From positions 558,001 through 622,000 of the forward strand of contig JACJYV010000006.1 of the NCBI GenBank assembly GCA_020635905.1: a stretch of DNA of 64,000 nt, in the 5' to 3' direction. The notes beneath the pieces are model-generated. The model was not told the origin of the DNA. It did no database searches and was given only the letters and a program-made list of their open reading frames with translations. Positions 15,804 to 24,418 of this stretch are shown here, piece by piece (positions within the stretch are counted from its first letter, which is position 1; every line of letters starts with the position of its first letter). The position numbers were made by a program, and so were the translations under genes. The DNA is from Bacteroidia bacterium. GTDB lineage: Bacteria; Bacteroidota; Bacteroidia; J057; JADKCL01.

Positions 15804-17499
15804 AATCCGATCACATAGCCACTGGAAATACAGCGCACTCGTCTGGACGGGTTATTTTGCCTTTTTTTTTCTCATTTTCCTGCAATATCCGCTCTCAGGA
15901 GCCCTGACGGGCAATACTGACACCTGGTATAACCTCAGCATTTTCAACGATTACGGCAACCGTATCCTGGCTTTTCTGACAGGTACGGAACTGGGAAATG
16001 CGATTTACCCGGAAACCTCCAACCAGATTTTTGCCGAGCCTTATCTGGGCGAAGCCCTGACCTTTCTGGTTTGGAAAATCTTTGGAATTTCAGACCTCTG
16101 GGCCTACTTTCTCTTCATCGTCACGACTTATGCCCTCAACGGCCTGGGTGCCTTTTTGCTGATCAGGCGCTTTGTCAATGGATTCTGGCCTGCCGTTGCG
16201 GGTGGGTTTGCCTTTGCTGCCTCCACTTTTGCCTTCAGTCAGGTGGAATTGCTGAATGGAATTGGGTGGAGTACAGCCCTTTTTTGCCTGTATTTTTTCC
16301 ATCGTTTCGTGCAGGAAAAGCGAAATGTCTGGCTTTTCTGGAGTATGTTTTTCGGGGGAATTCAAATCTATTCCTCGGCCTATGTCTTTGTCTATCAATG
16401 CATTTTACTCGTGTTAATGGTATTGACCGAACGAAAAATTTTCCTGCAGGATCGCCAGATGATAATCAAAACAGGCCTGGGAATCGTGAGTATGGCGCTG
16501 TGGATTTTCCCCTTCGCCTGGTTTTATGTGCTGCACAGCCAGATTTCAACTTCCTGGAATCCCTTCGCAGACGACCCAACCCTGATTGAAAATTTCAATC
16601 TCAAGCCCTCAGACCTGATCCGTTCCTTTGATCACAACCTTATTTACCCCCAGATCAAACACATCGAGTACGGCACGGTAATGCGCAACCACAACTACGC
16701 CAACCTGGGTCTGGTCATCTGGGCGCTGGCTGTATTGGGGTTCTGGAAGTACAAAAAAGTGCGTTGGTTTTGGGGAATAACCATTTTGATTGGCTTTTTG
16801 TTTGCCTTTGGGCCTTCGCTGCAGGTAGGAGAATTGAAATTCCCATTACCCCTGAAATTACTTTACGAACACACTTCCCTGATTGACTTTTTGCGCATTC
16901 CTGCACGGGCATTTTCCCTGGTGGTGCTGGGTCTGGCTCTTTTTGCCGCTCTGGGACTGGAAAATCTCATAAAAAAGTGGAACAAAACTGCCTTAATTCT
17001 TCCCCTGGCCTTCATCCTGATTTTCACGGTCGAAAATGTACCCTGGAAATTTTACAAAATTGATGCCCTGCGCTTCATTGAAGCCCCTTCATATTATCAG
17101 GAAACCCTTTCCCAACTTCCACGCTCCACGGTCGTGGCCAACCTCCCCTCGGGCTTATTTACTGACAATCAGGGCTATGTGGAAGGTTTGAGTGTATTTT
17201 CCCGGGAATATATTTATGCGCATTGGCAGACAAAATACAAGTGCAACACCCTGAACGGTTCCTGCGGCTATTTCCCAAAATCCCGCCTGCGCAATAACGA
17301 CTGGATGAAAGCCATCAACCAAGGGGAAAATTTGCAGGAACTATTGAAAACCAACGGAGTACAAATCGTGGCCTGGCACGAAAAGCTGGTTCTTTCAGAC
17401 TGGGAAAAGCCTTTTGGCGAATTTTTAGCTCAATCTCCTTACCTGGAAAAAATAGGTTCTGGCGATGGGGTTACCCTTTATCAATCCAAATTGCCATGA
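15796..17499 (+). CDS. Polytopic membrane protein, GT-C or YfhO-like
   Basis: 567 residues with about ten to twelve membrane segments over residues 12-460, followed by a soluble C-terminal region of about 100 residues. The start is ATG 15796, overlapping the end of the ABC gene; the open frame runs further upstream but only as a shadow of that gene. The layout, with an early luminal acidic segment (GNTDTWYNLS) after the first membrane helix, is like lipid-linked-sugar GT-C glycosyltransferases and YfhO-type proteins, which add sugars outside the membrane. No residue proves activity. Its stop overlaps the next start by four bases (ATGA), and context suggests a role in assembling or decorating the exported glycan. 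Confidence 0.82.
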   Translation: MPEIRSHSHWKYSALVWTGYFAFFFLIFLQYPLSGALTGNTDTWYNLSIFNDYGNRILAFLTGTELGNAIYPETSNQIFAEPYLGEALTFLVWKIFGISDLWAYFLFIVTTYALNGLGAFLLIRRFVNGFWPAVAGGFAFAASTFAFSQVELLNGIGWSTALFCLYFFHRFVQEKRNVWLFWSMFFGGIQIYSSAYVFVYQCILLVLMVLTERKIFLQDRQMIIKTGLGIVSMALWIFPFAWFYVLHSQISTSWNPFADDPTLIENFNLKPSDLIRSFDHNLIYPQIKHIEYGTVMRNHNYANLGLVIWALAVLGFWKYKKVRWFWGITILIGFLFAFGPSLQVGELKFPLPLKLLYEHTSLIDFLRIPARAFSLVVLGLALFAALGLENLIKKWNKTALILPLAFILIFTVENVPWKFYKIDALRFIEAPSYYQETLSQLPRSTVVANLPSGLFTDNQGYVEGLSVFSREYIYAHWQTKYKCNTLNGSCGYFPKSRLRNNDWMKAINQGENLQELLKTNGVQIVAWHEKLVLSDWEKPFGEFLAQSPYLEKIGSGDGVTLYQSKLP

Positions 17500-18140
17500 A
17501 AATCCTGGTTTGCCTGCCTACCTATAATGAAATTGCCTCTGTAGGCACAATGGTGGAGCGCATTCAGGCCCTTGGACTGGAAGTTTTTCTTTCTGACGGA
17601 GGTTCGCAGGACGGAACGCGGGAAAAAGCCGCGGAACTCGGGGTAAAAGTCGTGGATCGCAAGGGAAATGGAAAAGGATTTGGCGTACAGGCCGCTTTGC
17701 AATATGCTGCTAACCAGAAAGCCGACTATCTGGCCCTGATTGATTGCGATGAATCCTATTTTCCCGAAGATTTACCTGAATTAATTCAATTTCTCCCCAA
17801 CTTTGACCTCATTGTGGGCACAAGACCCTTCAAAAATATCACTTTTGCCCGTCGCCTGGCAAATTTTCTTCTCACGGCCACCCTTGACCTCCTGTTTTTT
17901 TATCCGTACAAAGACATTGCCTCTGGCTTACGCATTCTGAAGGTGGATTTATTTCAAAAAGAACTGGATGCAGCGGGTTTTGAGATTGAACCTCAGATCA
18001 GTGCGGTGGCGGTGAAACGAAAAATGAGAATCCGCGAAGTGCCCATTCGCTACGGAGAGCGGGCAGGAGAAAGCAAAATCCGTCCCGTGGACTTTATCTG
18101 GGCGGTAAGGCAAATGTTGCGGGACCGTTTTCGGAAATAA
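17496..18140 (+). CDS. Family 2 (DPM1-like) glycosyltransferase
   Basis: 214 residues, GT-A fold. The nucleotide-sugar motifs are CLPTYNE near the start, SDGGSQDGT at about 33-41, and the metal site ALIDCDESYFPED at about 81-93. A C-terminal PIRYGERAGESKI segment resembles the acceptor-loop region of polyprenyl-phosphate mannosyl- or glucosyltransferases. It lacks the C-terminal membrane helices of long DPM1/GtrB proteins, so it is a soluble or peripheral enzyme. It probably makes a polyprenyl-phosphate sugar, which would feed the GT-C-like protein encoded just before it (four-base overlap). This pairing of a lipid-sugar synthase with a lipid-sugar-using transferase is a known logic in glycan modification; here it is inference. 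Confidence 0.88.
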   Translation: MKILVCLPTYNEIASVGTMVERIQALGLEVFLSDGGSQDGTREKAAELGVKVVDRKGNGKGFGVQAALQYAANQKADYLALIDCDESYFPEDLPELIQFLPNFDLIVGTRPFKNITFARRLANFLLTATLDLLFFYPYKDIASGLRILKVDLFQKELDAAGFEIEPQISAVAVKRKMRIREVPIRYGERAGESKIRPVDFIWAVRQMLRDRFRK

Positions 18141-18177
18141 ATTTTAACTTTACCCTTCAGCATAAAATTCTGCCTGG

Positions 18178-19662
18178 ATGAAGAAAATACTCGTTGCCAA
18201 CCGTGGTGAAATCGCCTTGCGGATCATGCGATCCGCCAAAGAAATGGGCATCAAAACTGTGGCCATTTTTTCCGAAGCTGACCGCCATTCGCCTCACGTT
18301 CACTTTGCGGACGAAGCATACCTGATTGGGCCCCCGCCTTCCAGCCAATCCTACCTGCAGGGCGACCGCATTATTCAATTGTGCCTCGACAAGCAGGTGG
18401 ACGCCATTCATCCTGGCTACGGATTTCTTTCAGAAAATTCCGCTTTTGCCCGTAAAGTTACCGAGGCAGGCATCACTTTCATCGGGCCATCGCCCGAGGC
18501 CATGGACCTGATGGGCTCCAAACTGGCGGCCAAGGCCGCAGTCAAAGAATTTGGGGTGCCCCTGGTGCCAGGTACGGCCGAGGCCATTACGGACATTGCT
18601 GAAGCCAAGCGCATTGCGGCTGAAATCGGCTATCCTATTCTGATCAAAGCCTCTGCAGGTGGTGGCGGCAAGGGCATGCGTACCGTGGATCGTGAGGAGG
18701 ATTTTGAAGAGCAAATGAACCGCGCCGTTTCTGAGGCGGAAAATTCCTTTGGGGATGGACGGGTTTTCATTGAAAAATTTGTGGGCTCGCCCCGCCACAT
18801 CGAGATTCAGGTGCTGGGCGACAGCCTGGGCAACATCATCTACCTCAACGAGCGGGAATGCTCTGTGCAACGCCGCCACCAGAAGGTAGTGGAAGAGGCG
18901 CCTTCCTCTGTGGTCACCCCTGAAATGCGCAAAGCCATGGGCGAAGCCGCGGTCAATGTGTGCAAAGCCTGTAACTATACCAATGCCGGCACGGTGGAGT
19001 TTCTGGTGGATGACACCCTCAATTTTTATTTTCTCGAAATGAATACCCGACTCCAGGTGGAGCACCCCGTAACCGAAATGATTACGGGCCTGGATTTGGT
19101 GAAGGAACAGATTCGTATTGCGCGGGGTGAGTCTCTGAGCCTGCGCCAGAAAGATGTGCCCATCCATGGACATGCGATCGAGTTGCGGGTTTATGCAGAA
19201 AATCCGGCCAATAACTTCCTGCCCGATATTGGGAACCTGAAGGTGTATCGCAGGCCCCAGGGCCACGGCATCCGGGTGGACGACGGTTTTGAGGAAGGCA
19301 TGGATATCCCGATTTATTACGATCCCATGATCGCCAAACTGTGCGTGCATGGGGCCAATCGTCTGGAAGCGGTCGAAAAAATGCGCCGCGCCATTGCGGA
19401 GTACGAGATTGTGGGCATCGAAACCACATTGGCCTTTGGCGATTTTGTGATGCGCCATCCCGCCTTCCTTTCCGGCGATTTTGACACCAATTTTGTGCCC
19501 CTGCACTTCAAACCCGAATTACTGGAACGTCCTCTGGATGAAATTGAAGCCCAGATCGTGGCCCTCATGGGAGCAAAGCTCTTCTCAGACCAGACCGCAC
19601 CTGTGGCAGCCGTAAGTCAGGGCTCTGGCGGGCGATCCAAATGGAAACTGAAAAGGAGCTGA
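18178..19662 (+). CDS. accC: Biotin carboxylase subunit of an acyl-CoA carboxylase
   Basis: 494 residues. ILVANRGEIALRIMRSAKEMG opens the biotin carboxylase N domain, the ATP-grasp region has ASAGGGGKGMR, and the catalytic segment reads FLEMNTRLQVEHPVTE. It carboxylates biotin on a carrier protein using ATP and bicarbonate. E. coli AccC is 449 residues; the extra ~45 C-terminal residues (ending KWKLKRS) match the longer form seen in acyl-CoA carboxylases of Bacteroidota. No carrier or carboxyltransferase gene is next to it, so the complex must use partners encoded elsewhere. It is separated from the glycosyltransferase by 37 bp that include a TAACTTTA sequence resembling the Bacteroidota -7 box, so it may have its own promoter. 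Confidence 0.93.
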   Translation: MKKILVANRGEIALRIMRSAKEMGIKTVAIFSEADRHSPHVHFADEAYLIGPPPSSQSYLQGDRIIQLCLDKQVDAIHPGYGFLSENSAFARKVTEAGITFIGPSPEAMDLMGSKLAAKAAVKEFGVPLVPGTAEAITDIAEAKRIAAEIGYPILIKASAGGGGKGMRTVDREEDFEEQMNRAVSEAENSFGDGRVFIEKFVGSPRHIEIQVLGDSLGNIIYLNERECSVQRRHQKVVEEAPSSVVTPEMRKAMGEAAVNVCKACNYTNAGTVEFLVDDTLNFYFLEMNTRLQVEHPVTEMITGLDLVKEQIRIARGESLSLRQKDVPIHGHAIELRVYAENPANNFLPDIGNLKVYRRPQGHGIRVDDGFEEGMDIPIYYDPMIAKLCVHGANRLEAVEKMRRAIAEYEIVGIETTLAFGDFVMRHPAFLSGDFDTNFVPLHFKPELLERPLDEIEAQIVALMGAKLFSDQTAPVAAVSQGSGGRSKWKLKRS

Positions 19663-19812
19663 TTTTTTATAGATTTTAGATGGGGAGATTTTAGATTTTT
19701 GATAGTTTTTAAATCCCAAATCCCTCCTGTCCAACATTTAACTCCCTTGCATCAGACATCTGACCACCTAACATCTAACAATCTGACATCTAAAAATCTA
19801 ACATCTCAATAA
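19663..19812. repeat. Low-complexity ACATCTAA-type intergenic repeat
   Basis: The gap before the RidA gene is made of imperfect repeats of ACATCTAAC / GACATCTAAAAATC (especially 19750-19808), with related TTTTAGAT runs at 19670-19705 that are partly their reverse complement. No gene is visible. A similar TTTTAGATGTCAGA piece recurs near 49280. Confidence 0.6.
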
Positions 19813-20232
19813 ATGTCTGATCAAAACGTACACCACAGCAATAAAGCCCCCGAGCCAGTAGGGCATTATCCCCACGCGCGCAGGGTGGGCAACCTGCTTT
19901 TCCTCTCTGGAATCGGTCCCCGCGAGCGGGGCACCAAAAAGATCCCGGGAGTGGAGCTGGATGAAGCAGGAAATATCATTTCCTACGACATTGAAACTCA
20001 GTGCCGTTCGGTCTTCAATAATGTACGCGCAGTGGTGGAAGGAGCGGGCTCCAAATGGGAAAACATCATCGACGTGACGGTTTACCTCACCAATATGAAA
20101 GACGATTTCCCTACCTACAACCGCCTCTGGGCCGAATATTTCAGTGAAAATCCCCCTTGCCGCACCACTTTGGAAATCAATTGCCTGCCTACTCCCATTG
20201 CGATTGAACTGAAGGTAATGGCAGTTGTTTAG
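19813..20232 (+). CDS. RidA-family protein, 2-aminomuconate deaminase-like
   Basis: 139 residues of the RidA/YjgF/Rid superfamily. The key Arg of the imine-deaminase site is present in PPCRTTLEINCLP near residue 118, followed by the closing strand IAIELKVMAVV. The N-terminal HYPHARRVGNLLFLSGIGPRERG block is closer to AmnD-type 2-aminomuconate deaminases than to plain RidA, which usually starts with P.AIGPYSQA. RidA destroys reactive enamines and imines; AmnD acts in 2-aminomuconate breakdown, a late step of the kynurenine route. An aldehyde dehydrogenase of the matching subfamily lies at 61.3 kb. Which role applies here cannot be settled from sequence alone. Confidence 0.85.
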   Translation: MSDQNVHHSNKAPEPVGHYPHARRVGNLLFLSGIGPRERGTKKIPGVELDEAGNIISYDIETQCRSVFNNVRAVVEGAGSKWENIIDVTVYLTNMKDDFPTYNRLWAEYFSENPPCRTTLEINCLPTPIAIELKVMAVV

Positions 20233-20324
20233 TCCTGAGTCCTGAGAGGTGAGTCCTTAGTCTGGGGGGTGAGTTTTTGGAAAATAACTTTCCCAATTCC
20301 TAACTATACTAAGGACTCAGGACT
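20231..20324. terminator. Long inverted repeat between convergent genes
   Basis: Two nested inverted repeats span the gap between the convergent RidA and PhyH-6 genes: AGTCCTGAGTCC (20231-20242) with GGACTCAGGACT (20313-20324), and GAGTCCTTAGT (20251-20261) with ACTAAGGACTC (20308-20318). They can form a large hairpin and may end transcription from both sides. The same GAGTCCTGAGTCCTTAG motif recurs after rodA near 48948-48964, so it is a dispersed repeat. Confidence 0.55.
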
Positions 20325-20337
20325 AACGACTAAAGAC

Positions 20338-21246
20338 TCAATAACGACTCAAGACTTTAATAAACTCTTCCTCGCTGAATTTAGGAGGGCGATGGTCCTG
20401 CATTTCAATTAAAGGATACCTGGCAGGAGGCCTTTCCTCAAATTTTCCAGAATGGAAAAAATCAATGTCCACGGAGAAAAGCTCGACTTTGCCTGGCGGG
20501 GTTTGGGCATCCATGTAGCAATGGACAAAGGGAGAAATGCAGGGTTTTACGAAGTAATTGAGGGCAAATCTGTAATCATCTGAGGTATTGACCGAGGAAT
20601 AATGAATGGTTGCGCTGTCGAAAAAGCAGACTTCGCCTGCTTTCATATTCAAGGGTTTCACCAGTTGCAACATGGTCTTTTCCAGTCCCTTGAATGCCCA
20701 GGGCACATTCAGGGAGCGGTGGGCATTGCCCAGCAGGTGGCTGCCGGGAATGACATGCAAAGCCCCGTTTTCAGGCTGGGTATCGCACAGGGTGATCCAG
20801 GCATAGACGGCAAAAATCTTGGATTCGTCCACATGAGAACTGTCCTGGTGGGGCCAGAGCTCACTTTCGGGCCCGGGAGGCTTGACCAGAAAGGTGCCAC
20901 CCATGAATTCTGCAATTTCAGGGTCAAAAAACTCAGCCAGACGGGCAGGAATGATTTTTTCAATGGCCTGAGCGGCAAAATTACGAATGGCAGGATCTTT
21001 GGCCCGGCCACTGGGCCAGAATTGGGTGGGCGGCCCTTCGGGCAGCAGGGAGATCAGCTCGCGGGCGTCGCGGGTGAGCTGGCCGATCTCGGCCGGGGAA
21101 AGCATGGGCGCCACGGCGTAGCCGTGGCGGGCCAGGTGATTTTGCAAATCAGCATCCCGAAACAAGGGGAATGAGTACCTTTCAGGCACCTGAAAAGGGC
21201 TTTTTTTCCGCAGAAAAACAGATTTAATGGTGTTTACAAAACCCAT
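20338..21246 (-). CDS. PhyH-family Fe(II)/2-oxoglutarate oxygenase 6
   Basis: 302 residues from ATG 21246; a TTG at 21288 would add 14 residues but lies inside a hairpin, so I reject it. The triad is complete: PHQDSSHVDE (H133, D135) and TIHYSSVN (H215), with Arg 226 in DYRFALNYF. The central AWITLCDTQPENGALHVIPG matches the family. It is set apart from the five-gene array by biotin carboxylase and RidA and is on the opposite strand, and its N-terminus carries about 20 extra basic residues. It may act in the same pathway or serve the UbiA/glycosyltransferase operon upstream. Confidence 0.92.
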   Translation of the reverse strand: MGFVNTIKSVFLRKKSPFQVPERYSFPLFRDADLQNHLARHGYAVAPMLSPAEIGQLTRDARELISLLPEGPPTQFWPSGRAKDPAIRNFAAQAIEKIIPARLAEFFDPEIAEFMGGTFLVKPPGPESELWPHQDSSHVDESKIFAVYAWITLCDTQPENGALHVIPGSHLLGNAHRSLNVPWAFKGLEKTMLQLVKPLNMKAGEVCFFDSATIHYSSVNTSDDYRFALNYFVKPCISPFVHCYMDAQTPPGKVELFSVDIDFFHSGKFEERPPARYPLIEMQDHRPPKFSEEEFIKVLSRY

Positions 21247-21287
21247 ACCTGATGTTAGGGAATTGCGGGCAATTTTCCAATAAAGCA

Positions 21288-21313
21288 AAGAAGGAGGCGA
21301 ATGCCTCCTTCTT
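21288..21313 (-). terminator. Strong hairpin upstream of PhyH-6, possible intrinsic terminator
   Basis: An 11-bp perfect stem (21288-21298 with 21303-21313, AAGAAGGAGGC/GCCTCCTTCTT) with a four-base loop. On the minus strand it is followed by TGCTTTATT, which is T-rich but not a clean run. It lies directly after a possible small ORF and before the PhyH-6 start, so it could end the small transcript or act as an attenuator for PhyH-6. Confidence 0.6.
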
Positions 21314-21424
21314 CATGCGGATCTTTCCTTGAACTCCTCACGAAGTTTCCCCATCGTGGCTGCTTCCTCTGAAGCACGGGTGTTCAAAATCCGACTAAAA
21401 AAACCAGTTCTCCCATAGTCTCAT
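21313..21424 (-). pseudogene. Possible small protein gene with a +1 frame break at a T7 run
   Basis: The minus strand reads ATGAGACTATGG at 21424 (MRLWENWFF, then a stop). Skipping one T in the run of seven T gives SRILNTRASEEAATMGKLRE and onward to a stop directly before a strong hairpin. The joined 36-residue product looks protein-like, with basic and acidic helical residues. It could be a small gene broken by an indel, a sequencing error in the homopolymer, or a real frameshift site. The rest of 21425-21828 is A+T-rich and shows nothing I can name. Confidence 0.3.
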
Positions 21425-21828
21425 AGGTAATTGATGCCCCCGGATCCCTGATAATCAGAGATAATTGTACGGAAGGATAATTATCTTAGAAAGTTTAGCT
21501 CAAAATAATAGCATGAAGTAAAAGACCTGTGTGTGTAAAAGTAACCCAAATGAATATTCAGAATAATTAGTTGTTGGCCTATGCTATCTCTTTTATCTCT
21601 GGTGCCCCGATTGATTGATAATTCTAAGTTCGAAAAATAAAATTTATTATGCAAGATTTATTAAAAAAAGTACGAAAAAAAATTTGCACGAACTCTCTCT
21701 TTGTCATTTCCTATATTTTTAATAACATTTTAACAGATTTACTGAACAACTATCAACAATTCATCAAAGACCCGCAAAGGAGGCACCAATTGACCCAATG
21801 TTAGAATTTTAAAATATTTTGCAATTTT

Positions 21829-22671
21829 TTAGGTGTTCAGGCTCAAAAATTCGCCCGCCTGACGGTATTTTTCCAAATATTCCCCCAACGCAGCATCTGA
21901 CCCGTCCTCAATCGTGCGAATCAGGTCCGCCGTAAAATGAATGAAAATGACCGGAAATTTTCCATTGATCAGCACTTTACCCTCTCTCACCACCCGCTGA
22001 TTCTCCCAACGATTCCAGTACGCTACATTACACCCTCTGTGAGTCAGTACCTCCACCCCTTCAAAGCGGGCAGGCACCAAATCCAGGTATTTTTGGTCGT
22101 CAAAAAGTCCCTGACCGGGATTTTTTTCGCATTTCCAGGCACAAACTTTCGCCCACCACTCCATGATTTCCCTCCCCTCCCGGGTTACACCCACAAAACC
22201 CGCATTGAAAACCCCGTCTTTGAAATTGGTGCAAAACCAGTCTGGATCCGTTTTGGGATCGCTGATGCGCCAGTGAGGGCACAGGAGGATGCTTCTATCT
22301 GCCATTTGGTCAAATAAAAACTGCCATTTCCCAAAGAAAAACAGGTCATTATCCAGGTAAATGACCCGCTCCAGGCCCTTTTCCAGCAAGGCCAGTAAGA
22401 CCATTGGTTTCAGACTCCAGCGCAATTCGTCTGGCTGAGCCTGGTATTTTTGCAGAATTTCATTTCCCGTTTCATGCTCTGCAATTCGCTCCATTTCCAG
22501 CAAAAGAATTCCTTCGCGGATGCATATTTCTTTTTCCTTTAAGGATAATTCTTCCGTGAAAAGGGCGTAAAATTCCCAGGAATTTTCTCCCGCATGATCC
22601 GCCAGAGACTGCCTCAGGGCCCGCACGGCTGGCAAATGACTTCGGGTCGATATGGTGACAAAGGCCTTCAT
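21829..22671 (-). CDS. Family 8-like glycosyltransferase
   Basis: 280 residues from ATG 22671, which overlaps the stop of the gene before it by four bases. The GT-A fold is indicated by an N-terminal AFVTISTRSHLPAVRAL strand-helix, the donor region LRWSLKPMVLLALLE, and the metal motif VIYLDNDLFFFGKW with DxD as D-N-D. Later FNAGFVGVTR and VIFIHFTAD segments fit GT8 or related retaining transferases such as glycogenin-like and LPS galactosyltransferases. It should transfer a hexose from a nucleotide sugar in the cytosol. Sugar and acceptor are unknown. Third gene of the UbiA operon. Confidence 0.85.
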   Translation of the reverse strand: MKAFVTISTRSHLPAVRALRQSLADHAGENSWEFYALFTEELSLKEKEICIREGILLLEMERIAEHETGNEILQKYQAQPDELRWSLKPMVLLALLEKGLERVIYLDNDLFFFGKWQFLFDQMADRSILLCPHWRISDPKTDPDWFCTNFKDGVFNAGFVGVTREGREIMEWWAKVCAWKCEKNPGQGLFDDQKYLDLVPARFEGVEVLTHRGCNVAYWNRWENQRVVREGKVLINGKFPVIFIHFTADLIRTIEDGSDAALGEYLEKYRQAGEFLSLNT

Positions 22672-23387
22672 TCTGAGGGAATTATTCCATAATGAGTCAG
22701 CAGCAGCCAAACCCGGCCGTCTTTCACATATTCAAAATTGCCCGAAGTTCTGCACCAGTGCACCCCGATCCAGTCACGCGAAAAAGGACTGTTTACGTCG
22801 TAAAAAATCTTCAGCATTTCGGCCTGATCTGTATTGAAAAGCCCGATTTTGCGAAATTTCATCAGCCCGAAAGCCTCCACCTCCTCGTTGAGGATGCGAA
22901 TGGGCTTGTCCCAATCGTCGTTTTGGGCATTGACGCTGGCCGAGGCCCGCTCGTAGCAGCGCGCCATCAATGGGCTGCCCGCGGGGCATTTCATTACATT
23001 TCCTATAATGGGAAATTTCCAATGGCTGCGAAAAAAGTAAGGCTCCTCAAAATCAAAGGGTTGCAGACAGGTCACATCCATGTCGATCCACCAGCCACCC
23101 CGGTCATGCAGCAGTTTGTAGCGAAATATATCACTGAAGCCAGCCACACTGCCACGGCTCCAGGCCAGGGGCCCGTCTTCTGAATAGTGAAAAACCTTGT
23201 TTTCAGGAATTATTTGGTTGGCATCGGCCAGAAAAACCCCTTTGGGAAGTCCATGAGGCAAGGGTTCATACACCCACAACTTCACTTCGTGGCCGTGGGC
23301 CACAAAGGAATGCAGGGTCAGTTGCTCCATTTCGCCCAGAGCTTTTCCCACCCACAATGCATTTACAACCCGGTTTTCTTCCTTCAT
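22668..23387 (-). CDS. GT32-like glycosyltransferase with DXD sugar-binding motif
   Basis: 239 residues from ATG 23387. The N-terminal NALWVGKALGEMEQLTLHSF and the region FSDIFRYKLLHDRGGWWIDMDV form the DXD sugar-binding domain shared by capsular polysaccharide transferases, GT32 enzymes and the large clostridial toxins. The metal motif here is D-M-D. The frame runs back to 23528, but that part overlaps the UbiA gene and looks like a shadow. Four-base overlaps at both ends (with UbiA and with the GT8-like gene) show a tightly coupled three-gene operon. Substrate unknown. Confidence 0.85.
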   Translation of the reverse strand: MKEENRVVNALWVGKALGEMEQLTLHSFVAHGHEVKLWVYEPLPHGLPKGVFLADANQIIPENKVFHYSEDGPLAWSRGSVAGFSDIFRYKLLHDRGGWWIDMDVTCLQPFDFEEPYFFRSHWKFPIIGNVMKCPAGSPLMARCYERASASVNAQNDDWDKPIRILNEEVEAFGLMKFRKIGLFNTDQAEMLKIFYDVNSPFSRDWIGVHWCRTSGNFEYVKDGRVWLLLTHYGIIPSE

Positions 23388-24406
23388 TTGGATTTCCCAA
23401 ACAGTTGCCTGAGGTCTTTGACGAACCGTCTGATCAGGTTTTGGAACAAAATAAAGTAAATTCCCACGACAAGGAAATAAGCTGGCTCCTGAATGGCCAG
23501 AAAAATCAGGATCAGGGGTGGCATCCACTCCTCGTACAGGTCGTTGAGCAGGTGCATCTGGTCGCGGGGCAGGCGGAGGTTGGTGCGATCAAAAAAGGCA
23601 TATTTGAGGGCATTTAAGCAGCCTGCACCCACCAAAGCAAGCAACAGTTCACGGGGAAAATTCAATTCCTCCAACCAACCCAAAACCCCCAGCAAGCCTG
23701 CCAGCAAAGCCGCTTCCAGCGGCAGAAGAATCAGGGTCACCACCCTTTGGGTGTTGCTTTTACCCTTTGCAATCACCCAGGTATTGGTGCCCGCCGCCAG
23801 GTCACGGTCCGCGGTTTCCCATTGATGCAAATAAATGTTGCGCAGCCCCGTGGATAACTGCCAGCCCACCAAAAGGCCAAAGGCCAGATCCAAATGCGGA
23901 ATTTCATTCCGCTCCAGATAAGGCGCCATGACAATGGCCGCGGGCAGGGCATGGGCATATATGCCATCCAGCAAGAGGCCGAAAAAGCCACGCTCCTTCA
24001 AGCGAAGGGGCGGGGCTGAATACAGCAGAAACAGCACCAGATGGGCAGCACTCAGAGCCAATGCGAGGGGACTGAAGCTCAATAAAGTCCAGGGAAGCAA
24101 AGCCAGGCTGGCCAGCACCAGGCAGATCAGCAGGCGCACCCCGACGGGGTGGCTGGCTGCACGGTTGGCTTTGCCAGCCCGGGCATCTTCTGCAATGTCA
24201 AAAACATCGTTGGTGTAATAGCCAAAACCCGCCGCCCCCAGCATCCAGAGCAGGCGCAGCCCTAAATCAGCGATCCCTTCGGGGAAGGGATCGCGGTGTA
24301 TCAGTATCATTGCAAAGGTGAACCCAAAAAGGGGCGGAATTTTGTAATTCCACCAATCATTGACCCGCAGGGCCTGCATCACATGACGGATCGCCTCTGA
24401 GGCCAT
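23384..24406 (-). CDS. UbiA-family prenyltransferase, DPPR-synthase-like
   Basis: 340 residues with about nine membrane helices. The first Asp-rich motif is NDVFDIAEDARAGKANR (N66 to about R82) and the second region, YLHQWETADRDLAAGTNTW, lies in the cytosolic loop near residue 190. The NDxxDxxxDxxxGK form is typical of the branch containing decaprenyl-phosphate phosphoribosyltransferase and other small-molecule prenyltransferases, which join a polyprenyl chain to a ring or sugar. The two glycosyltransferases that follow with overlapping genes suggest that a prenylated or lipid-linked product is then glycosylated. This is inference. It is preceded on the same strand by the 1614-residue gene, 12 bp away. 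Confidence 0.87.
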   Translation of the reverse strand: MASEAIRHVMQALRVNDWWNYKIPPLFGFTFAMILIHRDPFPEGIADLGLRLLWMLGAAGFGYYTNDVFDIAEDARAGKANRAASHPVGVRLLICLVLASLALLPWTLLSFSPLALALSAAHLVLFLLYSAPPLRLKERGFFGLLLDGIYAHALPAAIVMAPYLERNEIPHLDLAFGLLVGWQLSTGLRNIYLHQWETADRDLAAGTNTWVIAKGKSNTQRVVTLILLPLEAALLAGLLGVLGWLEELNFPRELLLALVGAGCLNALKYAFFDRTNLRLPRDQMHLLNDLYEEWMPPLILIFLAIQEPAYFLVVGIYFILFQNLIRRFVKDLRQLFGKSK

Positions 24407-24418
24407 GATTCAGCCTCT

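Noticed and set aside
18430..19506. A 358-codon open frame antisense to biotin carboxylase
   Set aside because: Shadow of a highly conserved gene.
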